Source: DAOTWA01 sp963702935
Lineage (GTDB): Bacteria; Chloroflexota; Anaerolineae; Anaerolineales; Anaerolineaceae
DNA length: 64,000 nucleotides
Reading direction: 5' to 3'
NCBI GenBank assembly: GCA_963702935.1
Contig: OY969772.1
Location: forward strand, 3,348,001 to 3,412,000
The notes below the pieces were generated by a model, which saw only the letters and a program-made list of their open reading frames with translations, did not search any database and was not told the DNA's origin. The position numbers and the translations under genes were made by a program. Positions within the stretch are counted from its first letter, which is position 1. The number at the start of each line of letters is the position of its first letter. Below are positions 44,373 through 52,842 of this stretch, piece by piece.

Positions 44373-45599
44373 CTACTCCTGGAAGAAGGATTTACAGGCG
44401 TGCAGGACCTGTTGGATGGTTTGCAGGAAACGGGCGGCCGGAGCGCCGTTGACCACGCGGTGGTCGTGGGTCAGGCTGACGTTCAGCACGGGCCTCACGA
44501 AGATGCCGCCGTTCTGAACGTAGGGCACCTCTTGAATGGTTCCCACGCCCAGGATGCCGCTCTCGCCGGGGTTCAGCACCGGGGTGAAATACTTGATCCC
44601 GAACGTGCCCAGGTTGGTGAGCGTGAAGGTGCCGCCGCTGATCTCGTCCAGGGTCAGGGTGTTCTCCTTTGCCCGGCCGGCCAGGTCGGCCAGCTCGGAA
44701 GCGATCTGGCGCACGTCCTTCCGCCTGGCGTCCTTGATATTCGGTACGACCAATCCGTCCGCGACGTCGATAGCGATGCCCAGGTTGATCTCGTCCCGGG
44801 TGACGAGGCTGGCGTCCTGAATGACGGTGCGTAGCAGGGGGTGCTGGCCGAGGGCCTCGGCCACGATCTTGACCAGCAGGGCCGTGTAGGTCAGCTTAAC
44901 GCTTTTCTGCGCGTATTCTTCTTTATGTGCGCGGTAGCTCCTCACCAGCGCGCCGGCGTCCAGGTCCATCGAGATAGTCGTCTGGGCGGTGGATTTCAGA
45001 CTCTCGTCCATGGCTTTGGCGATGGCCAATTGCATGGAGCTCATCTTGCGCGTGGAGGGCTGCGCGGCTACGGCCACGGCTTTGGGCGCGCTCCCGCTGC
45101 TCGCCGCCAGGCGCACGTCCTCGCGGGTGATCATGCCCAGCCGGCCGGTGCCCTGGACGAAATGGTAGTCCAAACCCAGCTCCTGGGCCAGTTGCAGCGC
45201 CTTGGGGGTAATCGTGGCGGACGCAGCATATTCCCCAGGATTGGAGCGCGGCGTTTCGCCGTGCCCCCCGGCAGGAGCGTAAGCGGCCGGGGCGACGCCC
45301 GCGGTCGTCTCCGCCTTTTCCGGCCCCGGCTGAGGCGCGCTGGCCGCCTCCAGGGTCTCGCCTTGCGCGCCCAGGATGAGGATCGGCTCGCCGCACGGCA
45401 CCGTTTCGCCCGCGGCGACCACGAGCTTCAAGACGACCCCGTCTTCTTCTGCCAATAATTCGTTGGATAGCTTTTCGATGGCGATCTCACCCAACACGTC
45501 GCCTTTCGAAACCTGGTCGCCTTCTTCGACCGACCAGGAATTGATCATTCCTTCTTCCATGGTGGCCCCAAACCTGGGCATGGTGATGATGCTGGCCAT
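44373..45599 (-). CDS. 2-oxo acid (acetoin/pyruvate-type) dehydrogenase E2 acyltransferase
   Basis: 408 residues. One N-terminal lipoyl domain with lipoyl Lys43 in IAIEKLSNEL, an Ala/Pro linker, a peripheral-subunit-binding domain (ITPKALQLAQELGLDYHFVQ), and the catalytic domain ending in HDHRVVNGAPAARFLQTI; the usual HRxxDG Asp is Asn here. Passes an acyl group from E1 to CoA. Encoded 18 bp after E1 beta. No E3 gene is in the window, so E3 must be elsewhere or the complex uses another acceptor. Flanked by Mch homologue 1. Confidence 0.9.
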   Translation of the reverse strand: MASIITMPRFGATMEEGMINSWSVEEGDQVSKGDVLGEIAIEKLSNELLAEEDGVVLKLVVAAGETVPCGEPILILGAQGETLEAASAPQPGPEKAETTAGVAPAAYAPAGGHGETPRSNPGEYAASATITPKALQLAQELGLDYHFVQGTGRLGMITREDVRLAASSGSAPKAVAVAAQPSTRKMSSMQLAIAKAMDESLKSTAQTTISMDLDAGALVRSYRAHKEEYAQKSVKLTYTALLVKIVAEALGQHPLLRTVIQDASLVTRDEINLGIAIDVADGLVVPNIKDARRKDVRQIASELADLAGRAKENTLTLDEISGGTFTLTNLGTFGIKYFTPVLNPGESGILGVGTIQEVPYVQNGGIFVRPVLNVSLTHDHRVVNGAPAARFLQTIQQVLHACKSFFQE

Positions 45600-45617
45600 C
45601 AGACCTCCTTGATCTGC

Positions 45618-46595
45618 TTAAAACGCCACGACTTCGCGGCACGCCTTCAGCACGTCGGCGTATTGGGGCATGACGTAATCTTCCAGGACGGGCGCAAAGG
45701 GCACCGGCGTGTCCAGCGAGGTCACCCGCCGGATGGGAGCCTTGAGATACTCGAAGACGTCTTCGTAGACCATCGCGCCGATTTCGGCGCCGTAGCCCAT
45801 GAATTTGGGGCCTTCCTGAACGACCACCAGCCGCCCGGTCTTAGCCACCGAGCTGACGATGGCCTCTTTGTCCAGGGGGAACAAGGTGCGCGGGTTGATG
45901 ATCTCGCATTCGATGCCTTCCGCGGCCAGCTCCTGGGCGGCTTTTTTGGCGAAATTGAGCATGGTCATGGCAGCCACTACGGTGATGTCCTTGCCGGCGC
46001 GCTCGAGGTTAGCCTTGTAGAGCGGCAAGGCGTAAGCCTCTTCGGGAACTTCGCCCTTCTGGTTGTAGAGGCCCTTGTGCTCCAGGAACACGATCGGGTT
46101 GTTGTTGCGGATGGAGGAGACCAGCAGGCCCTTGGCTTCGTAGGGCGTGGCGGGGGCCACGACCACCAGGCCGGGGACGTTCATGATCCACGGCTCGATG
46201 CACTGCGAGTGGTGATAGGCGCAACGGATGCCGCCGCCGGTCACGGCGCGTACTACCATCTGCGCGCTGGCCTGGCCCTGGTACATATAGCACAGCTTGG
46301 CGGCGTTGTTGACGATCTGGTCGTAGCACACGCCGATGAAATCGGCGAACATCAGCTCGGCCACCGGGCGCAGCCCACAGGCGGCTGCGCCGCACGAGAG
46401 GCCCACGATAGCCGCTTCGGAGAGGGCCGTGTCGAAAGCGCGGTTGGGCCACTTCTCCCAGATGCCCGAGGTGATGCCGAAGTCGCCGCCCATCTTGGCC
46501 ACGTCTTCGCCCAGCACGAAGACCAACTCGTCCCGTTCCATCTCCTGATGGAGGGCCTCATTGATGGCTTTCGAGAAAGTGATGATCCTGGACAT
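45618..46595 (-). CDS. 2-oxo acid/acetoin dehydrogenase E1 beta subunit
   Basis: 325-residue transketolase-like subunit: FSKAINEALHQEMERDELVF, LGEDVAKMGGDFGIT, FDTALSEAAIVGLSCGAAAC, GGGIRCAYHHSQCIEPWIMN and VVQEGPKFMGYGAEI are family motifs. With E1 alpha it decarboxylates a 2-oxo acid or acetoin on TPP. Its start overlaps the E1 alpha stop by 1 bp. Sequence similarity to AcoB/PDHB types does not fix the substrate. Confidence 0.92.
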   Translation of the reverse strand: MSRIITFSKAINEALHQEMERDELVFVLGEDVAKMGGDFGITSGIWEKWPNRAFDTALSEAAIVGLSCGAAACGLRPVAELMFADFIGVCYDQIVNNAAKLCYMYQGQASAQMVVRAVTGGGIRCAYHHSQCIEPWIMNVPGLVVVAPATPYEAKGLLVSSIRNNNPIVFLEHKGLYNQKGEVPEEAYALPLYKANLERAGKDITVVAAMTMLNFAKKAAQELAAEGIECEIINPRTLFPLDKEAIVSSVAKTGRLVVVQEGPKFMGYGAEIGAMVYEDVFEYLKAPIRRVTSLDTPVPFAPVLEDYVMPQYADVLKACREVVAF

Positions 46596-47581
46596 TATCT
46601 TGCCTCCACTTCGATATCTGTATACACGTGCGCCACGGCGTCTTGCGGCTCAGGGGCGGCGCTGTTCAGAGAGAATTGGACGTATTCGGCGATGGCTTCT
46701 TCGACGCGGGCCAGGATAGCGTCCAGTTCTTCGGCGGAGACGCCGTGCACCTCCATCAGCCTGGATTTGGCGCGCTTCAGCGGATCTTTGGCCTTCCAGC
46801 TTTCCAGCTCCTCCGGCGGGCGGTAGGCGGCCGGGTCTCCGGAGAAATGCCCCTGCCAGCGGTAGGTCATCATCTCGATCAGGGTAGGCCCTTCGCCCCG
46901 GCGCGCCCGGGCGGCGGCCTCTTCCACGGCGGCGATGACCGCTTCGATATCGTTGCCGTCGATGGTCTGGTTGGGGACGCAATAACCGTTGGCCCATTCG
47001 GAAAGCTGGCTCTGGGGGTGGGCTTCCGTGTAGCGGGTGGAGATGGCGTACTGGTTGTTGATCAGGCAGTAGATGAGGGGCAGCTTCCAGGTGGCGGCCA
47101 TGTTCATGCTTTCGTGGCAGGTGCCCTCGCCCAGCGTGCCGTCGCCCATGAAGAGAGCGGTGACGTCGTCGCTGTGTTTGTAGACCGAGGCAAAGGCCGT
47201 GCCCAGGCAGGTCACTACCGTGGAGCCCTGGATGCCGTTGAAGCCCATGTTGCGGACTTTCAGATCGTTTACGTGCATGGAGCCGCCGCGCCCGCCGTTG
47301 ATGCCGGCTGCCTTGCCGAAGATCTCGGCCATCACCCGCTTGCGGTCTTCCGGGTGGCTGGAAAGCACGATAGCGCCGTGGCCGCGGTGGTCGGGAAACT
47401 TGTAATCCGTCTCGCGCAGGGCCGCGATCACCCCGGCCTGGGCGGCCTCCTGGCCGATGCTCAGGTGGATGAAGCCGGGGATGGTGCCGTTCTTGGAGTA
47501 CTTCTCCACCTCTTCTTCGAAGCGGCGGATGAGCAGCATGTCCTCGTAGACTTTTAGCAAACGTTCTTTCGAAAGTGTCAC
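46595..47581 (-). CDS. 2-oxo acid/acetoin dehydrogenase E1 alpha subunit (TPP-dependent)
   Basis: 328 residues. TPP-binding motif GDGTLGEGTCHESMNMAATW ending in CLINNQYAIST, plus GRGGSMHVNDLKVRN and GQEAAQAGVIAALRETDYKF. Full length and intact. Lies directly downstream of Mch homologue 2 (17-bp gap) and upstream of E1 beta. Acetoin dehydrogenase AcoA is the closest type by feel, but pyruvate or branched-chain acids are possible. Confidence 0.92.
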   Translation of the reverse strand: MTLSKERLLKVYEDMLLIRRFEEEVEKYSKNGTIPGFIHLSIGQEAAQAGVIAALRETDYKFPDHRGHGAIVLSSHPEDRKRVMAEIFGKAAGINGGRGGSMHVNDLKVRNMGFNGIQGSTVVTCLGTAFASVYKHSDDVTALFMGDGTLGEGTCHESMNMAATWKLPLIYCLINNQYAISTRYTEAHPQSQLSEWANGYCVPNQTIDGNDIEAVIAAVEEAAARARRGEGPTLIEMMTYRWQGHFSGDPAAYRPPEELESWKAKDPLKRAKSRLMEVHGVSAEELDAILARVEEAIAEYVQFSLNSAAPEPQDAVAHVYTDIEVEAR

Positions 47582-47598
47582 GTCAGGCTCCTTTCCGG

Positions 47599-48561
47599 TT
47601 AGCTCAAGAAACTCTTGCGGATGACGGCGTAGTTGATCTCTCCGGCCACGAAGCTCTTCCCTGTGCGCACGTTGTGGATCTGGAGCCGGGCGATGGAGTG
47701 GAAGTCGTGGTCGATCTTGTAGAAGTCTCTGCCGCAGCGCTCGAACACGTCGGCGAATAACTCCGGGTAATAGGGCGAGGAGGTCTTCGAGACCAGCTTT
47801 TCTACCACGGAGGCGATCTCCTCGTCTTCCGCATCCACCCAGAATTCCGCCTCGCCGCCGTACAGGATGGCGTCGTTAATCCGGCCAATGGCCTTGACCT
47901 CGTCGTGCACCAGGGGCGCAATGGGGGCCACGCCACGCGCGTTGACCACTTTGGAGACCTCGAAGCCCTTCTCGTGCATTTTGTGGCACACTTCCTCCAC
48001 CATGCGGGCCGTCACCTGGATGCCGCCCACGATCGAGGCGCTGGGGGCCAGGAGCAGATACACGTTCTCCGGGGCCACCTTACAGGCGCGCGCGACTTCC
48101 AGCGCGATGGCGTCGTCCGGATAGCGAATGTCCTGGATGCACAGGGCCACCTCGTCGTTGCGGTCGCGGTAGGGAGTCATATCCAGGTACAGGTCTGTGG
48201 GAATCACGGCTTGAGCCCTGGCTGGGCCGGAGCCGATAGTGGCAAATTCGCCCTGGCCCAACTGCCAGCCGGCGATTTGCGATGCCAGGCAGGCTACCAG
48301 CGGCTCCGTCACGAATAGCTCGATGGAGGCGAAAGAATAGTCTTCGTCCAGCTTCCAGGTGCCCAGGTTGGCCACGGCCATGTCCCCCAGGGTCACGCGG
48401 GTGTATAGGATCCCCGCCTGGTAGCTGCCCTTGACGTGCAGGCCCATGTCGATGAGGGTGGCCCCGCAGGGCATCTTGACCACCTTGACCCCGAGTTCGT
48501 CCTCCCGGGCGATGATCTCCTTGACGACCTGAATGGCGAGCTTGTTGATGGAAGTTTTCAT
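47599..48561 (-). CDS. mch: Methenyl-tetrahydromethanopterin cyclohydrolase (Mch) homologue 2
   Basis: 320 residues. IDMGLHVKGSYQAGILYTRV, GSGPARA (110-116), CIQDIRYPDDAIALEVARAC, VAPENVYLLLAPSASIVGG, and IQVTARMVEE holding R186/E189, the proposed catalytic pair. GRINDAILYGGEAEFWV and DFYKIDHDFHSIARLQIHNV complete the family pattern. The Lys of archaeal AQKAGW is Ile (SQIAGW). It lies 11 bp after the SDR gene and before E1 alpha, inside the operon, so it likely acts on the same substrate chain. Not identical to homologue 1; they differ throughout, so not a recent duplication. Confidence 0.88.
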   Translation of the reverse strand: MKTSINKLAIQVVKEIIAREDELGVKVVKMPCGATLIDMGLHVKGSYQAGILYTRVTLGDMAVANLGTWKLDEDYSFASIELFVTEPLVACLASQIAGWQLGQGEFATIGSGPARAQAVIPTDLYLDMTPYRDRNDEVALCIQDIRYPDDAIALEVARACKVAPENVYLLLAPSASIVGGIQVTARMVEEVCHKMHEKGFEVSKVVNARGVAPIAPLVHDEVKAIGRINDAILYGGEAEFWVDAEDEEIASVVEKLVSKTSSPYYPELFADVFERCGRDFYKIDHDFHSIARLQIHNVRTGKSFVAGEINYAVIRKSFLS

Positions 48562-48572
48562 GGAAGGTTCTC

Positions 48573-49304
48573 CTAATAGCGGTTTCCGTATACGTCGATG
48601 GCGGCGCCTTTAATGGGGGCGGCTTCGTCTGAGACCAGGAAGAGCACCACCTTCGATACTTCCGGGGGTTGCAGCATCTCTTCGAGGGGGATAGTCACGG
48701 CCGCGTCGTGGCTGAGCCTTTCGCGGGTGTATTCGGTGTTGGTCATGCCGAGGTAGATCGAGTTGACGTTGATATTCTTCAGCTTGACTTCTTCGGACAA
48801 GACGTTCGAAAAACCGACGATGCCGGCCTTGGAGGCGCTATAGGCGCCGAAGCCGGGGAAGCACACCTTGGCGGCGGCAGAAGCGATGTTCAGGATCTTG
48901 CCGTACTTCTGAGCGAGCATGTGGGGGAGGACGGCCTTGGTGCAATAAAAGCAGCCGTTCAGGTTCGTGTCGATTTGCCTTTTCCAATCTTCGATGGAGG
49001 TTTCCACGATGGGCTGCGACTTATGGAAAGCGGCGTTGTTGATGAGGATGTCCACCCGGCCAAACTGGGCGGCGATCTCTTCGACGGCCTTTTCTACCTG
49101 GGCGTAATCGCTGATGTCTACGACGGCGGCCACGGCCCGGCCACCCCGGGCCTCGATCTCGCCCTTCACCGTCTCCAGATTCCCGGCGTGGATGTCCCAC
49201 AAGGCCACCACGGCGCCTTCCTGGGCCAGGTCTCGCGCATATTGGGCGCCCAGGCCGCGGCCCGCGCCGGTGACAATGGCTACCTTATCCTGAAAGCGTT
49301 TCAT
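48573..49304 (-). CDS. Short-chain dehydrogenase/reductase
   Basis: 243 residues. NAD(P)-binding TGAGRGLG, Asp at the strand-2 end (ALWDIHAGN) favouring NAD, LINNAAFH, catalytic Ser in LNIASAAAKV and Tyr-Lys in YSASKAG. Overlaps the gntR gene end by 4 bp and is 11 bp from Mch homologue 2. Substrate unknown; a hydroxy or diol intermediate of the operon pathway is likely. Confidence 0.92.
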   Translation of the reverse strand: MKRFQDKVAIVTGAGRGLGAQYARDLAQEGAVVALWDIHAGNLETVKGEIEARGGRAVAAVVDISDYAQVEKAVEEIAAQFGRVDILINNAAFHKSQPIVETSIEDWKRQIDTNLNGCFYCTKAVLPHMLAQKYGKILNIASAAAKVCFPGFGAYSASKAGIVGFSNVLSEEVKLKNINVNSIYLGMTNTEYTRERLSHDAAVTIPLEEMLQPPEVSKVVLFLVSDEAAPIKGAAIDVYGNRY

Positions 49305-49990
49305 ATTCTCTCCTTTTCTGCTGAGATCACTTGGGTTAAGACGTTCGTGCAGTTTTCGACGTGGCAGCTTATGACTTCGGTTATTCCGCCATAATCTCCC
49401 CGCTGGATGAGATCCACGATATTTGCATGGTCGGCCACCAGGCGCCGGGTCAATTCTGGGAAGCGTCCGGCGCCTTCGCGGTACCAGACTTCGTGCACAA
49501 AGACGTTTTCCCGCAAGACCTCAATGACCCTGGGCAGGCCCGAGAGCGCGTAGAACGCTTTGTGGAAATCTGCCGAGGCGCGGGTATACAGCTCCGGGGT
49601 GCGCTCGACGATGGCCTTGCGGCTGTGCTCGACGGCCTCCTTCAGCTTACCCGTGGGAGCCACGCCCCTTTGGATGATCTTTCTCAGCAAGGCTTCTTCG
49701 AGCGCACCTGAGATGATCAGGTTCTCGTGCACGTCCTCGATGGTCAGCTCTTTGACCTTGAAGCCGACCCCCGGGTACAGTATGATATAATTCTGCGAGC
49801 CCAGGATCTTGACGGCTTCGCCCACCGGCGTGCGGCTCACCCCCAGTTTTTCGGCGATTTCCACGGTCGTGTAAACTTTATTCCTTTCCAGGTATCCATT
49901 GACGATTTTCTCTTTTAACACCTGATAGACGTAATCCCCTTTACTGAGATAGCGCCAATTCTTCTCCACATCACCCAATTGATCGAACAT
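49301..49990 (-). CDS. GntR-family regulator (FadR/FCD type)
   Basis: 229 residues. Winged helix (VYQVLKEKIVNGYLERNKVY, TTVEIAEKLGVSRTPVGEAV, LGSQNYIILYPGVGFKV) plus an all-helical FCD ligand domain with His-based metal site residues (for example DFHKAFYALSG, LVADHANIVD). First gene of the minus-strand operon and divergent from the BMP importer. Operator candidates lie at 50086-50100 and 50236-50255. Probably senses an intermediate of the pathway. Confidence 0.9.
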   Translation of the reverse strand: MFDQLGDVEKNWRYLSKGDYVYQVLKEKIVNGYLERNKVYTTVEIAEKLGVSRTPVGEAVKILGSQNYIILYPGVGFKVKELTIEDVHENLIISGALEEALLRKIIQRGVAPTGKLKEAVEHSRKAIVERTPELYTRASADFHKAFYALSGLPRVIEVLRENVFVHEVWYREGAGRFPELTRRLVADHANIVDLIQRGDYGGITEVISCHVENCTNVLTQVISAEKERI

Positions 49991-50085
49991 CGCAATCTAC
50001 CCTCTCGAGGCTCAAACGCCTATTCCCATTCGGTCTACAACCCCATCTCTTCTCGGCTCGAGCGATGGGGGCGTGTAAGCGCACC

Positions 50086-50100
50086 TGTATGCTGCATACA
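50086..50100. promoter_or_regulatory. Candidate GntR operator
   Basis: TGTATGCTGCATACA is a perfect palindrome with 6-base arms, about 95 bases upstream of gntR, and fits the TGTATACA-like operators of FadR-subfamily regulators. A weaker GACAT/ATGTC inverted repeat lies at about 50166-50180. Confidence 0.5.
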
Positions 50101-50235
50101 TCTTGAAGTAAAATATGAAATGGCTTTTAAACATTGTATAGCTTCAGTTTCAAGGTTTCAATTGTGACATCTGGTATGTCTATTATAACTTGAAATCTCT
50201 AAGATATAACAGAATTAATGTTAATTTACAAAATA

Positions 50236-50281
50236 CAACTGTAAACAAATAGTTGACAGGACTTAGAAAAGCCGTTATAAT
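50236..50281 (+). promoter_or_regulatory. Consensus sigma70 promoter and overlapping inverted repeat for the BMP importer
   Basis: TTGACA (50253-50258), a 17-base spacer and TATAAT (50276-50281) are both exact consensus. CAACT (50236-50240) and AGTTG (50251-50255) form an inverted repeat overlapping the -35, a natural repressor site for the divergent GntR protein. Confidence 0.75.
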
Positions 50282-50289
50282 GGTAAAAA

Positions 50290-50553
50290 TTTCCAACAGA
50301 CCCATTACTCATATCAGCAGCGTTGTCGAAGAACCCTATCATTATTTACGGCTCACTACACAGCCAGAAAAGGAGAAGACCTTCCCGCTCAAGCTACACC
50401 ATCTCCACTACACAGGCTCGTCAGGAATTTCCGTGACAAGGATAAATAGGGGGGATGCGAGCGCGTTAGCTGCTTACAATCCCCGTAGATCACCTGGCAA
50501 CAACCCATAGGGTTAATATGGGACAACATTTTGCAGTTACGAGGAGATAGAAT
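50290..50553 (+). promoter_or_regulatory. Long 5' leader of the BMP importer operon
   Basis: About 265 bases separate the promoter from the ATG at 50554. Stems seen: GGGGAT/ATCCCC around 50449-50484 and CCCATA (50504-50509) with TATGGG (50517-50522) near the ribosome site GAGGAG. No protein supported. It could be a regulatory RNA, but I recognise no known class. Confidence 0.35.
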
Positions 50554-51669
50554 ATGTTTGCCAAAAAGCATCAATGGATGGTAGCGATCGCTTTGCTTGC
50601 CATCGCTTCTAGTCTTCTGGTCGGTTGTGGCTCGGCTGCAACGCCGGCTCCGGCCACGACGGCGCCAGAGGCCACCACTGCTCCGGCGGTTGTAGCCACC
50701 ACTGCTCCAGAAGCAGCCGCCACCATGGCCCCTGAGGCCGCCGCCACCACGGTTGCGACTGCTCCGGCCGGGAAGGTCTACAAAGTAGCCATGGTCACTT
50801 CCGGCCCCACCAATGACCAGGGTTGGAACGAGGATGCTTTGAAGGGCATCCAGGCGATCCATGACAAGCTGGGTTGGGACGTGGCTTACTCAGAGAACGT
50901 CTCGGCTTCGCAGCAGCAGAACGTTTTGCGCCAATACGCTCAACAGAACTACGACATGATCTTCGCCCATGGCTATGAGTGGGGCAACTCGTTGAAAGCG
51001 GTTGCTCAAGACTTCCCCAACATCATGTTCGCGCAGATCAACGCCACCACCACTGGGAATAACATCGTAGGCACCAATTTCAAATTCGGCGAGTTGGGAT
51101 ACTTCACCGGCATGGCCGCTGGGCTGATGACCAAGAACAACAAGATCGGCATCGTTTCCGCCCAGGATTCACCCACCAACAACGCCGATTCGGACGAGAT
51201 GAAGGTTGCGATCGCAGCAGTCAACCCGAACGCCGACGTCAACGTGTCTTACGTAGGCTCTTGGGATGACGTGGTCAAGGGCCAACAGGTCACCCAGGCG
51301 CAGATCGACCGCGGCGTAGACGTATTGATCATCATCGGCGATGCCTTCACTCCGCCGGCTATCAAGCTGGCCCAGTCCAAGGGCGTGATGGTCATCGGCG
51401 GCTGGAGCGGTGATGCCTATTCCCAGGCTCCCGATACCGTGATCACCAGTGGCGTTCAGGATGTTCCCGCCGTCTATCTCGATCTGGCCGAGCAGTTCCA
51501 GGCCGGCACCTTGAAGGGCAACACCACCTTCGTCAGTGGTTTCAAGGAAGGAACTCAGCGTCTAGGAAAATGGGGCGACTTCGTTCCCCAGGATGTCAAG
51601 GACAAGGTTGAGAAGGCCGTTCAGGATTACCTGGCCGGAAACCTGGATATTGGAATAAAATTCAACTAA
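50554..51669 (+). CDS. BMP-family ABC-transporter substrate-binding lipoprotein (importer 2)
   Basis: 371 residues. Signal with lipobox LLVGC (Cys25), an Ala/Thr/Pro linker with ATTAPEA-like repeats, then the BMP domain (KVAMVTSGPTNDQGWNEDAL, NYDMIFAHGYEWGNSLK, FGELGYFTGMAAGLMTKNNK, GVMVIGGWSGDAYSQAPDTV). It is distinct from the 11-13 kb pair, retaining the classic TNDQGWN motif. First gene of an importer operon divergent from the Mch/E1-E2 operon, so it may bring in that pathway's substrate. Confidence 0.9.
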   Translation: MFAKKHQWMVAIALLAIASSLLVGCGSAATPAPATTAPEATTAPAVVATTAPEAAATMAPEAAATTVATAPAGKVYKVAMVTSGPTNDQGWNEDALKGIQAIHDKLGWDVAYSENVSASQQQNVLRQYAQQNYDMIFAHGYEWGNSLKAVAQDFPNIMFAQINATTTGNNIVGTNFKFGELGYFTGMAAGLMTKNNKIGIVSAQDSPTNNADSDEMKVAIAAVNPNADVNVSYVGSWDDVVKGQQVTQAQIDRGVDVLIIIGDAFTPPAIKLAQSKGVMVIGGWSGDAYSQAPDTVITSGVQDVPAVYLDLAEQFQAGTLKGNTTFVSGFKEGTQRLGKWGDFVPQDVKDKVEKAVQDYLAGNLDIGIKFN

Positions 51670-51680
51670 TCCCGTTGTGA

Positions 51681-51706
51681 GGGTGCGGGGAATTCCCCCC
51701 GCACCC
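51681..51706 (+). terminator. Hairpin after the BMP gene
   Basis: GGGTGCGGGG (51681-51690) pairs with CCCCGCACCC (51697-51706) before a T-containing run. Probably partial termination favouring the binding protein over the permeases. Confidence 0.65.
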
Positions 51707-51738
51707 CCTATTATTAAAACCGCCTGGAGAACAATATC

Positions 51739-52842
51739 ATGTCAGAAGGTACGAGTGACACATTGAAGCCGGCAAAGTTAAAGGCCAGGCTCAACTTGCC
51801 CTTTGCAAGTATTGGGCTGCCTTTATTGTCGATCCTCATTGCGATCATTATCGGTGCAGTGATCATGCTCTTCATGAAGTTTGACCCGATCCAGGCCTAT
51901 GCAGCCCTGTGGCAAGGCTCTTTTGGAAACCTCGTACAAACCTCCGAGACGCTCAAAACGGCCGTGCCTTTGTTGTTATGCGGCCTGGGAATTGCCTTTG
52001 CTTTCGAATCCGGCGCCTTCAATATCGGCGCGGTCGGGCAGATGTATTTGGGCGCGTTAGCGGCTGTGATCGTTGGGGGCAACTTCCCGGAAATGTCTGC
52101 CCCTCTGCATATTTTCCTGGCCACCCTGGCCGCTTTTCTGGCCGGCGGATTGTGGTCTTTATTTCCGGCGCTCCTAAAGATCTATTACGGCGCCAATGAA
52201 ATCATTTCCACTATTCTCTTGAACTACGTCGGCATCTACCTGATCGAATTCATGATCTCCGGGCCGGTCAGGTCGGGGGGACACCAGGATGCCCCCACTT
52301 CCTACCCGATCGTGGACGGCGCGATGTATCCCAAATTGATCCCACATACACAATTGCATCTGGGATTGGTGATTGCCATCGTGGCGATGGTCTTGATGTA
52401 CATCGTCATGCGTTTTACGACGGTTGGGCAAAGAGTGCGCATCGTCGGCCAGAACCCGACGGCTGCCCGCCATGCCGGCATCCGCTCGGAGCGTGTCTTC
52501 ATGCTCACCTTTTTCGTCAGCGGCGCCCTGGCCGGACTGGCCGGAGCTTCCGAAATCCTTGGATACCAGACCCGCCTGATCTCCGGCTTTGCCCCCAACA
52601 CGGGGTACGACGCCATTGCCGTGGCGCTCCTGGGCGGTTTCCAACCCTTCATCGTCGGAATAGCGGCGGTGTTCTTCGCGGGCCTACAGACCGGCGCGAT
52701 TGCCATGGAAGCCATCGCCAAACTACCGGCTCAATTGGTCGATCTGGTGCGGGTATTGGCCATCCTGGCCGTTCTGGCTGCATCCTCCCCTAAAATTGTA
52801 GAAATTGCCCGCAGATTGCAGGGAGAAGAGCGAAAATGGTAA
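51739..52842 (+). CDS. ABC importer permease 1 (importer 2)
   Basis: 367-residue membrane permease of the nucleoside/BMP group (BPD_transp_2) with about 9 hydrophobic segments. ESGAFNIGAVGQMYLGAL, TTVGQRVRIVGQNPTAARHA and SGALAGLAGASEILG are the family signposts. Overlaps the next permease gene by 7 bp. Works with the BMP lipoprotein encoded 70 bp upstream. Confidence 0.9.
   Translation: MSEGTSDTLKPAKLKARLNLPFASIGLPLLSILIAIIIGAVIMLFMKFDPIQAYAALWQGSFGNLVQTSETLKTAVPLLLCGLGIAFAFESGAFNIGAVGQMYLGALAAVIVGGNFPEMSAPLHIFLATLAAFLAGGLWSLFPALLKIYYGANEIISTILLNYVGIYLIEFMISGPVRSGGHQDAPTSYPIVDGAMYPKLIPHTQLHLGLVIAIVAMVLMYIVMRFTTVGQRVRIVGQNPTAARHAGIRSERVFMLTFFVSGALAGLAGASEILGYQTRLISGFAPNTGYDAIAVALLGGFQPFIVGIAAVFFAGLQTGAIAMEAIAKLPAQLVDLVRVLAILAVLAASSPKIVEIARRLQGEERKW

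Noticed and set aside
50253..50510. 85-codon open frame in the importer 2 leader
   Set aside because: Starts on the -35 element of a consensus promoter and has no ribosome site or family similarity.
49991..50553. tRNA or rRNA gene in the largest intergenic gaps
   Set aside because: No cloverleaf, TTCGA arm or rRNA-like conserved sequence was found in this gap or in 39901-40348.
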